Origin: Clostridia bacterium
GTDB lineage: Bacteria; Bacillota; Clostridia; Oscillospirales; Ruminococcaceae
NCBI GenBank assembly: GCA_003246805.1
Contig: QKDG01000072.1
Coordinates: forward strand, 1 to 6,190
Reading direction: 5' to 3'
Length of the DNA: 6,190 nt
Positions 1 through 6,190 of the stretch are shown one piece after another (position 1 is the first letter of the stretch; each line of letters opens with the position of its first letter). The translations under genes were made by a program, and so were the position numbers. Under the pieces are notes generated by a model, which ran no database searches, was not told where the DNA came from, and saw only the letters and a list, made by a program, of their open reading frames with translations.

Positions 1-1334
1 CCAAAATCCCATGCATCACCGCCTGATGCCAAAACACCTGTTATAAAAGCATTCACCATGCATTTTGATGAGTTTTCGCCGTTATGCCCCACCGCCACAA
101 CATTGTTGTTCTTATTTAAGCATGAGCCTACTGAGTTACCCAGCGTTGTAGCAAGCTGAGGTGTTATAATTGCGTTTGTTTCCCCACACAAACCATCTTC
201 ATCAAGAGCTAATCTTTTTGCATCACCAAACCTTACGTCTGCTGTTGCAACAGTATTAATTTCAAGCTGTTTTGATTCCCAGATTTTCACCCCTGCTTCT
301 ATAACAGAGTTTTCGCCTATTACAGCCCTCTCACCAATAACGGAATATTCAGAGGCTGAACAACCAGAAAGCAGCTTTGCGTTTTTGCATATTATCGCGT
401 TGCTGAGGCTCACCCTGTTACCGAGATATGCACCTTCAAGTATAATTCCTGCGTTAATTATACAATCCTTGCCTATTGTAACATTGTCGCATATAACTGA
501 GCCGGCTTCAATCACTGTGCCCTCACCTATTGAAATATTTTGCCCAATAAAGCAAGGTGTGTTGATTCTTACCCCACGAAATTCACCAGTTGAGTGTGTG
601 CTTATGCTACCATTAACGTCGATAACACAATTAACCTTCCCCAACAGCATATCGTGCTGACATTTTACATAGGTTTTGAAATCGCCTATATCACACCAAT
701 ACCCATCTTCCTCATACGCATATAATCCCATTTTATTATTCAGCATAATCGGGAAAATATCCTGTGCAAAATCAGTTTTTTTGTTTTTGCTGATTAAGTC
801 GAGTGCGGTTTTTGAGAGAATATATACACCTGTGTTTGCCATATCGGTTGTGCAGCTTTCGTACGAGGGCTTTTCAATAAATCCTGTTATTCTTCCGTTT
901 TTTTCATATAATACAAGCCCGAACTCACGTGGGTCGTCAACCTTTTTTACTATCAGCGTTGCATCTGCATTTCTGCAACGGTGGAATTCTATAGCTTTTG
1001 TAAGATTAAAATCGCACATCGCATCGCCACTTATTATCAACACTTCGTCTTCATTTGCCGCAAGCTTTACGCTGCCCGCAGTGCCAAGGGGAACATCCTC
1101 AAAAGAGTATTCAAGATTTATTCCCTTAAAACTATCCTCATCAAAATGCGAAACTATTTTTTCCCCCTGATACATTAACGTCAATGTGGCTTTTTTAAAT
1201 CCATGCTTTTCTAAAAGCTCAAGAATATATTCAAGAACAGGTCTTCCACAAAGCTCTGCCAAAGGCTTTGGGATATTACAGGTTAATGGACGAAGCCTTG
1301 TTCCCTCGCCACCTGCCATAATTATCGCTTGCAT
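1..1334 (-). CDS. Sugar-1-phosphate nucleotidyltransferase fused to phosphomannomutase-like domain (mannose-1-phosphate guanylyltransferase type), C-terminus cut off by window edge
   Basis: Translating the minus strand from the ATG at 1334 gives 444 open codons running off the left edge. The start is supported by a GGAG ribosome site about seven bases upstream and by the family-typical beginning MQAIIMAGGEGTRLRPLT. Residues 1 to about 230 form the nucleotidyltransferase domain: GGEGTRLR loop (8-15), PKP (22-24), SGDAMCD acidic metal site (102-108), EKP (154-156), and YWCDIGD near 212-218. Residues about 250-350 show left-handed beta-helix hexapeptide repeats (such as IGEGTVI and IGENSVI). From about 360 a phosphohexomutase domain I begins. 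By family knowledge such proteins make an NDP-sugar (GDP-mannose or NDP-glucose) from the sugar 1-phosphate in the cytoplasm for polysaccharide or envelope synthesis. The exact sugar and nucleotide cannot be told from sequence. The usual GRDxRxSS-like stretch of domain I reads GHNGENSS here, so mutase activity is uncertain. It is transcribed divergently from the flippase gene. Confidence 0.88.
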   Translation of the reverse strand, partial: MQAIIMAGGEGTRLRPLTCNIPKPLAELCGRPVLEYILELLEKHGFKKATLTLMYQGEKIVSHFDEDSFKGINLEYSFEDVPLGTAGSVKLAANEDEVLIISGDAMCDFNLTKAIEFHRCRNADATLIVKKVDDPREFGLVLYEKNGRITGFIEKPSYESCTTDMANTGVYILSKTALDLISKNKKTDFAQDIFPIMLNNKMGLYAYEEDGYWCDIGDFKTYVKCQHDMLLGKVNCVIDVNGSISTHSTGEFRGVRINTPCFIGQNISIGEGTVIEAGSVICDNVTIGKDCIINAGIILEGAYLGNRVSLSNAIICKNAKLLSGCSASEYSVIGERAVIGENSVIEAGVKIWESKQLEINTVATADVRFGDAKRLALDEDGLCGETNAIITPQLATTLGNSVGSCLNKNNNVVAVGHNGENSSKCMVNAFITGVLASGGDAWDF

Positions 1335-1462
1335 CGTCTTCTCCTTTTTTTAGTTTGATAAGTATAGCTATTATTGACAGATTTAAAATAAGTTATGCTA
1401 AATTTTCGATAACTTGTATTCTTGTACAACTTCTCTCATATATTTTTAAATGAGGTGGGAAA
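1335..1462. promoter_or_regulatory. Divergent intergenic region between nucleotidyltransferase and flippase genes
   Basis: This 128-base AT-rich gap must hold the start signals for two divergent genes. On the minus strand TATACT (1366 down to 1361) is a good -10 candidate about 27 bases before the start codon, but its -35 is weak. On the plus strand a perfect TTGACA (1374-1379) is present. The nearest -10-like string, TATGCT (1394-1399), is only 14 bases away, so that promoter is unproven. The ribosome sites are GGAG for the minus gene (within 1341-1344) and GAGGTGG (1452-1458) for the plus gene. No operator palindrome or riboswitch was recognised. Confidence 0.35.
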
Positions 1463-2629
1463 ATGAGGAAGGTTAAGCTATTTTTAATAAACTCCTTTGC
1501 CATGACAGCAACTTCACTGATACTGAGAATAATTGGCGTTTCGTTTAACGTATATATTTCAAACACCATTGGTCTTGCTGGAATGGGACTTATTGAAATT
1601 ATAATGTCGGTATTTTCTTTTTCTGTCATTGTGGCAAGCTCAGGGATAAATCTTGGCGCGACAAGGCTTGTGGCTGAGGAGCTTGCTTGCAAATCACATT
1701 CAGGGATAAGAAAATCCATGAGCAACTGCCTGATTTACAGCGCGGTTTTTGGAATTTTTGCAGGGCTTGTTCTTTTTTTGGGTGCTGATTTTATCGGCAC
1801 TACCTTGCTTGGGGATGAACGCACAGTAAAATCCTTGCCTATTCTTGCTATTAGCTTGCCCTTTTATTCAGCACAATGCGTGATGTACGGCTATTTCACT
1901 GCTGTGAGGAAATCCTTTTTAACCTCAATTGTTCAGGTGTTCGAAATGGGCTCAAGAATAGGGCTTACCGTTTATTTTCTTGAAAAAAATCTTCACCTGG
2001 GTCTTGAATATGCGTGTATAGGGTTAATGACAGCTGCTACATTATCAGAAATCATTGCTTTTTCGTTGATGTTCATAGTTTATCTGCTTGACAAGAGGAA
2101 ATATAGCAAAAAAGACAAAACAAATAATAATATAACAAAGCGAATGTTTAAAATCACTCTCCCGGTTGCTTTCAGCTCATATGTCTGCTCGGCATTGCAG
2201 ACTATAAAAAGCATTATGATTCCCCTGGGGCTTATAAAATTTGGGCTAACAAGAGATGAAGCGCTTGCTCAGTTTGGTGTAATAAGCGGAATGGTTATTC
2301 CTGTTATTCTCTTTCCGGCTGCATTTCTTTCAACCTTTTCGAGCTTGATTGTGCCAGAAATTACTGAGGCATACAGGCTTGATAACAAAGCGCGTATAAA
2401 TTCAATGATATCCCGTGTATTTCAGATTTCACTCATTTTCACTATATGCGTGATTGGTATTTTTTTAAACTTTTCAAATGAATTTGGATTAGTAATCTAT
2501 AATAATATAAGCATAGGCGTTTATATTAAAATACTTACTCCCCTGGCACTTATAGCTTATCTTCATAGTAGACGCTATGCTAAAAGGCTTGAACGAACAG
2601 GTAAGCTCAATGTTCTTCAATATATTTGA
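1463..2629 (+). CDS. N-terminal part of SpoVB-like flippase (truncated by frameshift)
   Basis: This frame encodes 388 residues from an ATG preceded by GAGGTGG (1452-1458) at good spacing. It is highly hydrophobic, with roughly ten membrane-spanning stretches. The N-terminus has the SpoVB-like pattern of an initial helix ending in LILRIIGVSFNVYIS, then GLAGMGLIEI. A middle segment reads GLEYACIGLMTAATLSEI, followed by a short basic cytoplasmic loop rich in K, N and T near residues 211-227. The family match ends at about residue 369. The last 19 or so residues (RRYAKRLERTGKLNVLQYI) are polar, basic and unlike the family, which shows they are out-of-frame translation. If made as is, the protein would lack about four C-terminal membrane segments. 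Confidence 0.75.
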   Translation: MRKVKLFLINSFAMTATSLILRIIGVSFNVYISNTIGLAGMGLIEIIMSVFSFSVIVASSGINLGATRLVAEELACKSHSGIRKSMSNCLIYSAVFGIFAGLVLFLGADFIGTTLLGDERTVKSLPILAISLPFYSAQCVMYGYFTAVRKSFLTSIVQVFEMGSRIGLTVYFLEKNLHLGLEYACIGLMTAATLSEIIAFSLMFIVYLLDKRKYSKKDKTNNNITKRMFKITLPVAFSSYVCSALQTIKSIMIPLGLIKFGLTRDEALAQFGVISGMVIPVILFPAAFLSTFSSLIVPEITEAYRLDNKARINSMISRVFQISLIFTICVIGIFLNFSNEFGLVIYNNISIGVYIKILTPLALIAYLHSRRYAKRLERTGKLNVLQYI

Positions 2630-2993
2630 TTCGGCTTTTTCTATCGCTCTTGTATATTTTCTTCTGCCAAAATTCGGGCTTGACGGACTTTTGTTTGTAA
2701 TGTTTGCAAGCAAGCTGTTAAATACATATCTTAGCATTGACAAAATCGCCAGAACCACTGATTTTTATATAAAATACTTTGATTGGATTGTAAAGCCGTT
2801 TATCTGTATTTTTGCATCTGTAATTTTCTCAAAGCTAATAGTTAATGTGTTAAGCTCTGGGTATAAATATACACCGATTATACTCATTCAGTATGTTTTG
2901 TTTTCAATTTTGCTGTATATAATTTTTATAATGCTGTTTGGCAGTATCTCAAAAAAAGATTTGCACCTTTTAAAAGGGCTTTTCAAAAAATAA
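2577..2993 (+). CDS. C-terminal part of SpoVB-like flippase (downstream fragment)
   Basis: This frame encodes 138 residues from ATG 2577. The coding match actually begins upstream with VDA at 2568, and the frame is open back to a TAG at 2553-2555. MLKGLNEQVSSM is a well-known stretch in the C-terminal half of SpoVB-type flippases. It is followed by NIFDSAFSIALVYFLLPKFG and then about three more hydrophobic segments ending in a lysine-rich tail (LKGLFKK). No ribosome binding site precedes the ATG, so independent translation is unlikely. It is best read as the displaced remainder of the gene starting at 1463. The stop lies 16 bases before the -35 of the trp promoter. Confidence 0.65.
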   Translation: MLKGLNEQVSSMFFNIFDSAFSIALVYFLLPKFGLDGLLFVMFASKLLNTYLSIDKIARTTDFYIKYFDWIVKPFICIFASVIFSKLIVNVLSSGYKYTPIILIQYVLFSILLYIIFIMLFGSISKKDLHLLKGLFKK

Positions 2994-3009
2994 AAATATG
3001 AAAAAACAC

Positions 3010-3038
3010 TTGCAATTTTCTTTTTAATGTAATATAAT
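3010..3038 (+). promoter_or_regulatory. Sigma-A promoter of the trp operon
   Basis: TTGCAA (3010-3015) and a perfect TATAAT (3033-3038) are separated by 17 bases, the optimal spacing for the housekeeping sigma factor. Transcription would begin near 3044-3046, just before the T-box leader. The position between the flippase stop and the T-box makes this the expected start of the trpEGD transcript. Confidence 0.8.
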
Positions 3039-3254
3039 AATAAAAACTGAATATCAAACCGTTGAGGTGGAGATAAAAATAATCGTTGCACTTTCAGAGA
3101 GCTTGGGATGCTGTGAACCGAGCAGAACGCAGATTATTAAATGGACCACTGAGGGCGCAGTGAAAAGCTTTTGCTTAGTATTCTGCGACGTATGACATAC
3201 GTTAGTTGTCCCGGATATGTTAGTATCTGATGAGTGTGCGTTTTTTGCGCAAAT

Positions 3255-3294
3255 CAAGGTGGTACCGCGGGTTATGTATAATTCCCCGCCCTTG
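3255..3294 (+). promoter_or_regulatory. T-box antiterminator
   Basis: CAAGG (3255-3259) pairs perfectly with CCTTG (3290-3294), and GCGGG (3267-3271) pairs with CCCGC (3285-3289). They flank the seven-base bulge TGGTACC (3260-3266), whose TGGT would pair with the 3' end of uncharged tRNA (discriminator base plus CCA). The 3' half of this structure overlaps the 5' arm of the terminator, so the two are mutually exclusive. Confidence 0.9.
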
Positions 3295-3328
3295 GGCAGA
3301 AGTTAATTTTGCCTTGGGGCGGTTTTTT
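3286..3328 (+). terminator. Regulated intrinsic terminator of the T-box
   Basis: CCGCCC (3286-3291) pairs with GGGCGG (3317-3322). After a small symmetric internal loop, GGCAGAA (3295-3301) pairs with TTTTGCC (3307-3313) around a GTTAA loop. A run of six T (3323-3328) follows at once. This is a Rho-independent terminator that should form when tRNA-Trp is charged, stopping transcription before trpE. Confidence 0.93.
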
Positions 3329-3361
3329 GTGCTATTTTTTATTTAAAAAAGGAGGATTATT

Positions 3362-4852
3362 ATGTTTTTCCCATCATTAGAACAAGTTAAAGAAATTTGC
3401 AGTAACAATGAGTATGGTGCTGTTCCTGTGAGAATGGAGATTTATTCTGGCAATATCACACCTGTTCAGGTTATTAAAAATCTTAAACGTATCTCAAAGC
3501 ATTGCTTTATGCTTGAAAGCGCCGAGGATGCAAAAAACTGGGGCAGATATACTTTTATAGGGTTCGACCCTTCACTTGAGCTTACCTGCCATAACAACAA
3601 ACTTCGTATTAAATCCTCAATTACTATCAATGAAGAAGTTAAGCACCCAAATGAATATATAAGAAAAATCTTAAAGGAAAACAAAAGCCCAAAATTTGAA
3701 AACATGCCAACCTTTACCGGCGGGCTTGTAGGATATTTCTCGTATGACTATATCAAATACAGCGAGCCAACGCTTAATCTGAATGCTGTTGATGAGGAAG
3801 GCTTTAAGGATGTTGATTTAATGCTGTTTAATAAACTAATTGCATTTGACAATTTTTTAAACAGAATTATTATTATTGTAAATATAAAAACTGATGACGT
3901 AGAGACAAATTATTATAAAGCAATAACAGAAATTAAAAGCATTAAAGATATTATTCTCAATGGTGTGCCGCAGGCGAATAAGCCACTAAAACTGAAATCG
4001 GATTTTAAATGGCTTTTTTCAAAAGAACAATACTGTGAGATGGTTGAAAAAGCAAAGAAGCATATTTTTGAGGGGGATATTTTTCAGGTCGTTTTATCCA
4101 ACAGGCTTGAAGCTGAAATTGAGGGCAGCCTGCTTGATACCTATAATATTTTAAGGCAAACCAACCCTTCCCCCTATATGTTCTATTTTTCAAGCAATGA
4201 TATAGAAATAGCAGGTGCATCCCCTGAAACACTGGTGAAGCTTGAAAACAATAAAATATACACATTTCCACTTGCGGGAACACGCCCACGGGGAGAGGAT
4301 GAGGAATCAGACAAAGCGCTTGAAGCTGACCTTTTAAGTGATGAAAAGGAGCTTGCTGAGCATAATATGCTTGTTGATTTGGGCAGAAACGATATCGGCA
4401 AAATAAGCAAGCTCGGAACCGTCAGGGTTGAAAAATATATGTCAATCGAGCGTTTTTCTCATGTTATGCACATTGGCTCAACTGTATCGGGAGAAATAAG
4501 AGAGGATAAGGATTCGCTTGATGCCATTGATGCAATTTTGCCAGCCGGAACACTTTCTGGCGCACCAAAGCTAAAAGCATGTGAAATTATCAATAATCTT
4601 GAAAACAATAAGCGTGGGATTTATGGCGGTGCGATTGGATATCTCGATTTTTCAGGGAATCTTGACACTTGTATTGCAATAAGGCTTGCTTTTTCAAAAA
4701 ACGGCAAGGTCTTTGTAAGAGCAGGTGCAGGAATAGTTGCTGACAGTGTCCCCGAAAACGAATATCAGGAATGTATTAACAAGGCAAAGGCAGTTGTAAA
4801 CGCGTTGAAAATTGCGGATGGAGGGATAAAAAATGATACTCTTGATAGATAA
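3362..4852 (+). CDS. trpE: Anthranilate synthase component I
   Basis: This 496-residue cytoplasmic protein converts chorismate, with ammonia supplied by TrpG, to anthranilate, the first committed step of tryptophan synthesis. The length is normal. GGAGG (3351-3355) sits six bases before the ATG. The N-terminal regulatory region carries MLES (50-53), the counterpart of the LLES motif that binds feedback tryptophan, which favours TrpE over PabB. The chorismate-binding domain shows PSPYMFYF, GASPETLV, PLAGTRPRG (303-311), the metal-site region HNMLVDLGRND (334-344), RFSHVMHIGSTVSG (from 364) and PAGTLSGAPK (394-403), ending with YGGAIGY and RAGAGIVADS. All are intact. Expression is placed under the tryptophan T-box just upstream. 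Its last 20 bases overlap the start of trpG, suggesting translational coupling of the two subunits. Confidence 0.97.
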   Translation: MFFPSLEQVKEICSNNEYGAVPVRMEIYSGNITPVQVIKNLKRISKHCFMLESAEDAKNWGRYTFIGFDPSLELTCHNNKLRIKSSITINEEVKHPNEYIRKILKENKSPKFENMPTFTGGLVGYFSYDYIKYSEPTLNLNAVDEEGFKDVDLMLFNKLIAFDNFLNRIIIIVNIKTDDVETNYYKAITEIKSIKDIILNGVPQANKPLKLKSDFKWLFSKEQYCEMVEKAKKHIFEGDIFQVVLSNRLEAEIEGSLLDTYNILRQTNPSPYMFYFSSNDIEIAGASPETLVKLENNKIYTFPLAGTRPRGEDEESDKALEADLLSDEKELAEHNMLVDLGRNDIGKISKLGTVRVEKYMSIERFSHVMHIGSTVSGEIREDKDSLDAIDAILPAGTLSGAPKLKACEIINNLENNKRGIYGGAIGYLDFSGNLDTCIAIRLAFSKNGKVFVRAGAGIVADSVPENEYQECINKAKAVVNALKIADGGIKNDTLDR

Positions 4853-5420
4853 TTATGACAGCTTTTCTTATAATTTATATCAGCTGATAGGCACAGTGGA
4901 TGCTGACATTAAGGTAATCAGAAATGATGAGATGACTGTTGAGGAAGTTAAAAAGCTAAACCCTGAACTTATTCTGCTATCACCCGGGCCTGGAAAGCCA
5001 TCAGATGCAGGAATATGTATTGATATTGTTAAAAATCTCAGTGGATGTATTCCTATTTTTGGCGTATGCCTTGGCCACCAGGCAATTTGTGAGGCATTTG
5101 GTGCAACGGTTTCTTATGCAAAACATCTTATGCACGGGAAAACAAGTGTTGTCAGCATTGATAACAACAGCCGCCTGTTTAAAAATATGGAACCAAAGTT
5201 AAAGGTTGCACGCTATCATTCCTTAGCAGCGGTTCAGGATACCCTGCCTTCCTGCCTTACGATTACTGCCACAACAGATGATAACGAGATTATGGCTGTT
5301 GAGCATAAGGACTATCATGTTTATGGTGTTCAGTTCCATCCGGAATCTGTGCTTACTCCCGACGGGATTTTAATAATCAAAAATTTATTTAAAAATATAA
5401 AACAGGAGGTTGCGTTATGA
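4833..5420 (+). CDS. trpG: Anthranilate synthase component II (glutamine amidotransferase)
   Basis: This 195-residue class I glutamine amidotransferase hydrolyses glutamine and passes ammonia to TrpE. It opens with MILLIDNYDSFSYNL, typical of TrpG/PabA. SPGPG (50-54) is the oxyanion-region motif, GVCLGHQAI carries the nucleophile Cys79, and VQFHPES supplies His169 and Glu171, so the catalytic triad is complete. It is a free-standing subunit, not fused to TrpD as in enteric bacteria. GGAGGG (4820-4825), lying within the end of trpE, is seven bases before the ATG. The stop overlaps the trpD start as ATGA. In some Firmicutes one such subunit serves both tryptophan and folate synthesis; whether this one also serves PabB cannot be told here. 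Confidence 0.97.
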   Translation: MILLIDNYDSFSYNLYQLIGTVDADIKVIRNDEMTVEEVKKLNPELILLSPGPGKPSDAGICIDIVKNLSGCIPIFGVCLGHQAICEAFGATVSYAKHLMHGKTSVVSIDNNSRLFKNMEPKLKVARYHSLAAVQDTLPSCLTITATTDDNEIMAVEHKDYHVYGVQFHPESVLTPDGILIIKNLFKNIKQEVAL

Positions 5421-6190
5421 TTAAAGAAGCAATTATCACCCTTTCAAAGAAAAATGACATCGGATACGACATGGCAAAGGCTGTAATGAACGAAATTATG
5501 AAGGGCGAAGCCTCAGATATCCAGAAGAGTGCTTATCTTACTGCACTAAGCATGAAGGGAGAAACTATTGAGGAAATTACTGCATCGGCTGAGGAAATGC
5601 GAAATCATTGTGTTAAGTTTAATTTTGGTGATGACCTGCTTGAAATTGTAGGTACTGGCGGAGATGGCTCAAATACCTTTAATATTTCAACAGCGTCTGC
5701 TATTGTTATCTCATCGGGGGGAATAAAAATAGCAAAGCACGGCAACCGTGCGGCAAGCAGCAAATGTGGTTCTGCTGATGTGTTAGAGGCTTTGGGTGTA
5801 AACATTATGATTCCCCCAGAAAAAAGCAGGGAGCTTATTGACGAAATTGGTATTTGCTTTTTGTTTGCACAAAAATATCACACAGCAATGAAGTATGTTG
5901 CACCTGTCAGAAAAGAGCTTGGAATAAGAACAATATTTAACATTTTAGGGCCCTTATCAAATCCTGCCGGTGCTAAAATGCAGGTGCTGGGTGTTTTTGA
6001 TGAAAGCCTTGTAGAACCACTTGCAAAAGTTTTATTTAATCTGGGAGTAAAAAATGCCATGGTAGTTTTCGGGCAGGACAGACTGGACGAAATTTCACTT
6101 AGTGACAAAACAACAGTATGTGAAATCAAGGAAGGTGTATTTAAAAATTACATTATCAGCCCTGAGGATTTTGGCTTTGAAAAATGCAGC
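5417..6190 (+). CDS. trpD: Anthranilate phosphoribosyltransferase (3' end beyond window)
   Basis: From ATG 5417 the frame stays open for 258 codons to the window edge; the family is usually about 335-345 residues, so roughly the last quarter is missing. The enzyme transfers phosphoribose from PRPP to anthranilate. The N-terminal helical domain is followed by GTGGDG (79-84) and NIST, the PRPP-binding loop, then KHGNR (107-111) and SSKCGSADVLEALG. Further on come YHTAMKYVAPVRKELGIRT, which includes the anthranilate-site arginine region, and FNILGPLSNPA. Asp224-Glu225 in GQDRLDE match the magnesium-binding DE pair. GGAGG (5405-5409) precedes the start by seven bases. The ATGA overlap with trpG implies coupled translation. 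The usual next gene would be trpC, outside the window. Confidence 0.96.
   Translation, partial: MIKEAIITLSKKNDIGYDMAKAVMNEIMKGEASDIQKSAYLTALSMKGETIEEITASAEEMRNHCVKFNFGDDLLEIVGTGGDGSNTFNISTASAIVISSGGIKIAKHGNRAASSKCGSADVLEALGVNIMIPPEKSRELIDEIGICFLFAQKYHTAMKYVAPVRKELGIRTIFNILGPLSNPAGAKMQVLGVFDESLVEPLAKVLFNLGVKNAMVVFGQDRLDEISLSDKTTVCEIKEGVFKNYIISPEDFGFEKCS

Larger units (their letters stand above)
1463..2993 (+). pseudogene. SpoVB/MOP-family polysaccharide flippase, frameshifted (two frames)
   Basis: Read together, two overlapping plus-strand frames make one polytopic membrane protein of about 510 residues, close to the usual length of SpoVB-type proteins of the MOP (multidrug/oligosaccharidyl-lipid/polysaccharide) exporter superfamily. 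Family-typical stretches include FGLTRDEALAQFGVISGM and LIVPEITEA in the first frame, and VDAMLKGLNEQVSSM followed by YFLLPKFGLDG in the second. The first frame carries homology to the YLHS at residues 366-369. The second takes over at VDAMLKGLN (from 2568). The shift is +1 relative to the first frame and fits loss of 2 or 5 bases around 2567-2570. Family members move lipid-linked saccharides or peptidoglycan precursors across the membrane, and some act in spore cortex formation; the substrate here is unknown. It is either a broken gene or a sequencing/assembly error. Confidence 0.8.
3058..3328 (+). promoter_or_regulatory. Tryptophan T-box riboswitch (UGG specifier)
   Basis: The leader contains the conserved T-box element AAGGTGGTACCGCGG (3256-3270). 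Stem I can be folded by hand. CC (3059-3060) pairs with GG (3153-3154), then a GTT bulge and tandem G·A/A·G pairs form a K-turn. GGTGG (3066-3070) pairs with CCACT (3146-3150), and AATAATC (3078-3084) pairs with GATTATT (3132-3138). The loop between these helices holds TGG (3142-3144) followed by A, the position of the specifier codon, so it reads tRNA-Trp. The AG bulge (AGAGA, 3096-3100) and distal helix GCTTGG/CCGAGC (3101-3106 / 3118-3123) are present. Stem II pairs CGCAG (3156-3160) with CTGCG (3183-3187); a stem III hairpin lies at 3235-3251. By T-box knowledge, uncharged tRNA-Trp binding favours antitermination. Placement before trpE agrees with the specifier. Confidence 0.95.

Noticed and set aside
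385..1178. Plus-strand open frames at 385-660, 676-1170 and 981-1178
   Set aside because: They lie antisense to the well-conserved nucleotidyltransferase, lack ribosome sites and give no recognisable protein.
1374..1399. TTGACA with TATGCT as a definite promoter of the flippase
   Set aside because: The 14-base spacing is too short for a normal sigma-A promoter, so it is mentioned only as part of the intergenic region.
2553..2580. Programmed +1 frameshifting to produce a full-length flippase
   Set aside because: There is no known slippery sequence, stop codon at the shift point or stimulating structure, and the flippase family is not known to use recoding.
2972..2983. AAAAGGGCTTTT palindrome as a terminator of the flippase gene
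   Set aside because: It lies within the coding sequence, has a loop too small to fold well, and is followed by A-rich rather than T-rich sequence.
3054..3257. Minus-strand 67-codon open frame over the leader region
   Set aside because: It is the complement of the T-box RNA and overlaps its structured elements.
4005..4410. Minus-strand open frames within trpE (4005-4289 and 4183-4410)
   Set aside because: They are antisense to conserved catalytic motifs of trpE and have no independent support.
3362..5420. pabB/pabA (folate) identity for the chorismate enzyme pair
   Set aside because: The tryptophan T-box, the LLES-like feedback motif and the directly following trpD all point to trpE and trpG.
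5605..6129. Minus-strand open frames within trpD (5605-5805 and 5878-6129)
   Set aside because: They are antisense to conserved trpD motifs and have no start signals.

Overview
The window is AT-rich and reads like the chromosome of a spore-forming-lineage Firmicute, most likely a gut-type clostridium (Oscillospiraceae/Ruminococcaceae-like). This is inferred from strong GGAGG-type ribosome binding sites, a T-box riboswitch ahead of an amino-acid operon, a SpoVB-family flippase, and a fused sugar-nucleotidyltransferase/phosphohexomutase. The species cannot be named from the sequence.

Layout. (1) Positions 1-1334, minus strand: the 5' 444 codons of a sugar-1-phosphate nucleotidyltransferase with a left-handed beta-helix and the start of a phosphomannomutase-like domain. 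The gene continues beyond the left edge. (2) Positions 1335-1462: a short divergent intergenic region. (3) Positions 1463-2993, plus strand: a SpoVB/MOP-family polytopic membrane protein (lipid-linked saccharide flippase type), split into two frames by a frameshift at about 2556-2577. (4) Positions 3010-3328: a sigma-A-type promoter and a well-formed tryptophan T-box leader. It has a K-turn, a UGG specifier codon, a possible stem IIA/B pseudoknot, the T-box bulge, an antiterminator and a competing terminator. (5) Positions 3362-6190: the start of a tryptophan biosynthesis operon, trpE-trpG-trpD, translationally coupled by a 20-base overlap and an ATGA overlap. trpD runs off the right edge.

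How it works together. When uncharged tRNA-Trp accumulates, it should pair with the UGG specifier and the T-box bulge and stabilise the antiterminator, letting RNA polymerase read into trpEGD. TrpE and TrpG form anthranilate synthase (chorismate + glutamine to anthranilate), and TrpD adds the phosphoribosyl group. The two left-hand genes look like envelope or polysaccharide functions and have no obvious link to tryptophan synthesis.

I see no mobile element, CRISPR array, tRNA, rRNA or unknown defence-type system. The points most worth a second look are the flippase frameshift, the detailed T-box architecture, and the apparently degenerate sugar-phosphate-binding motif in the partial mutase domain.
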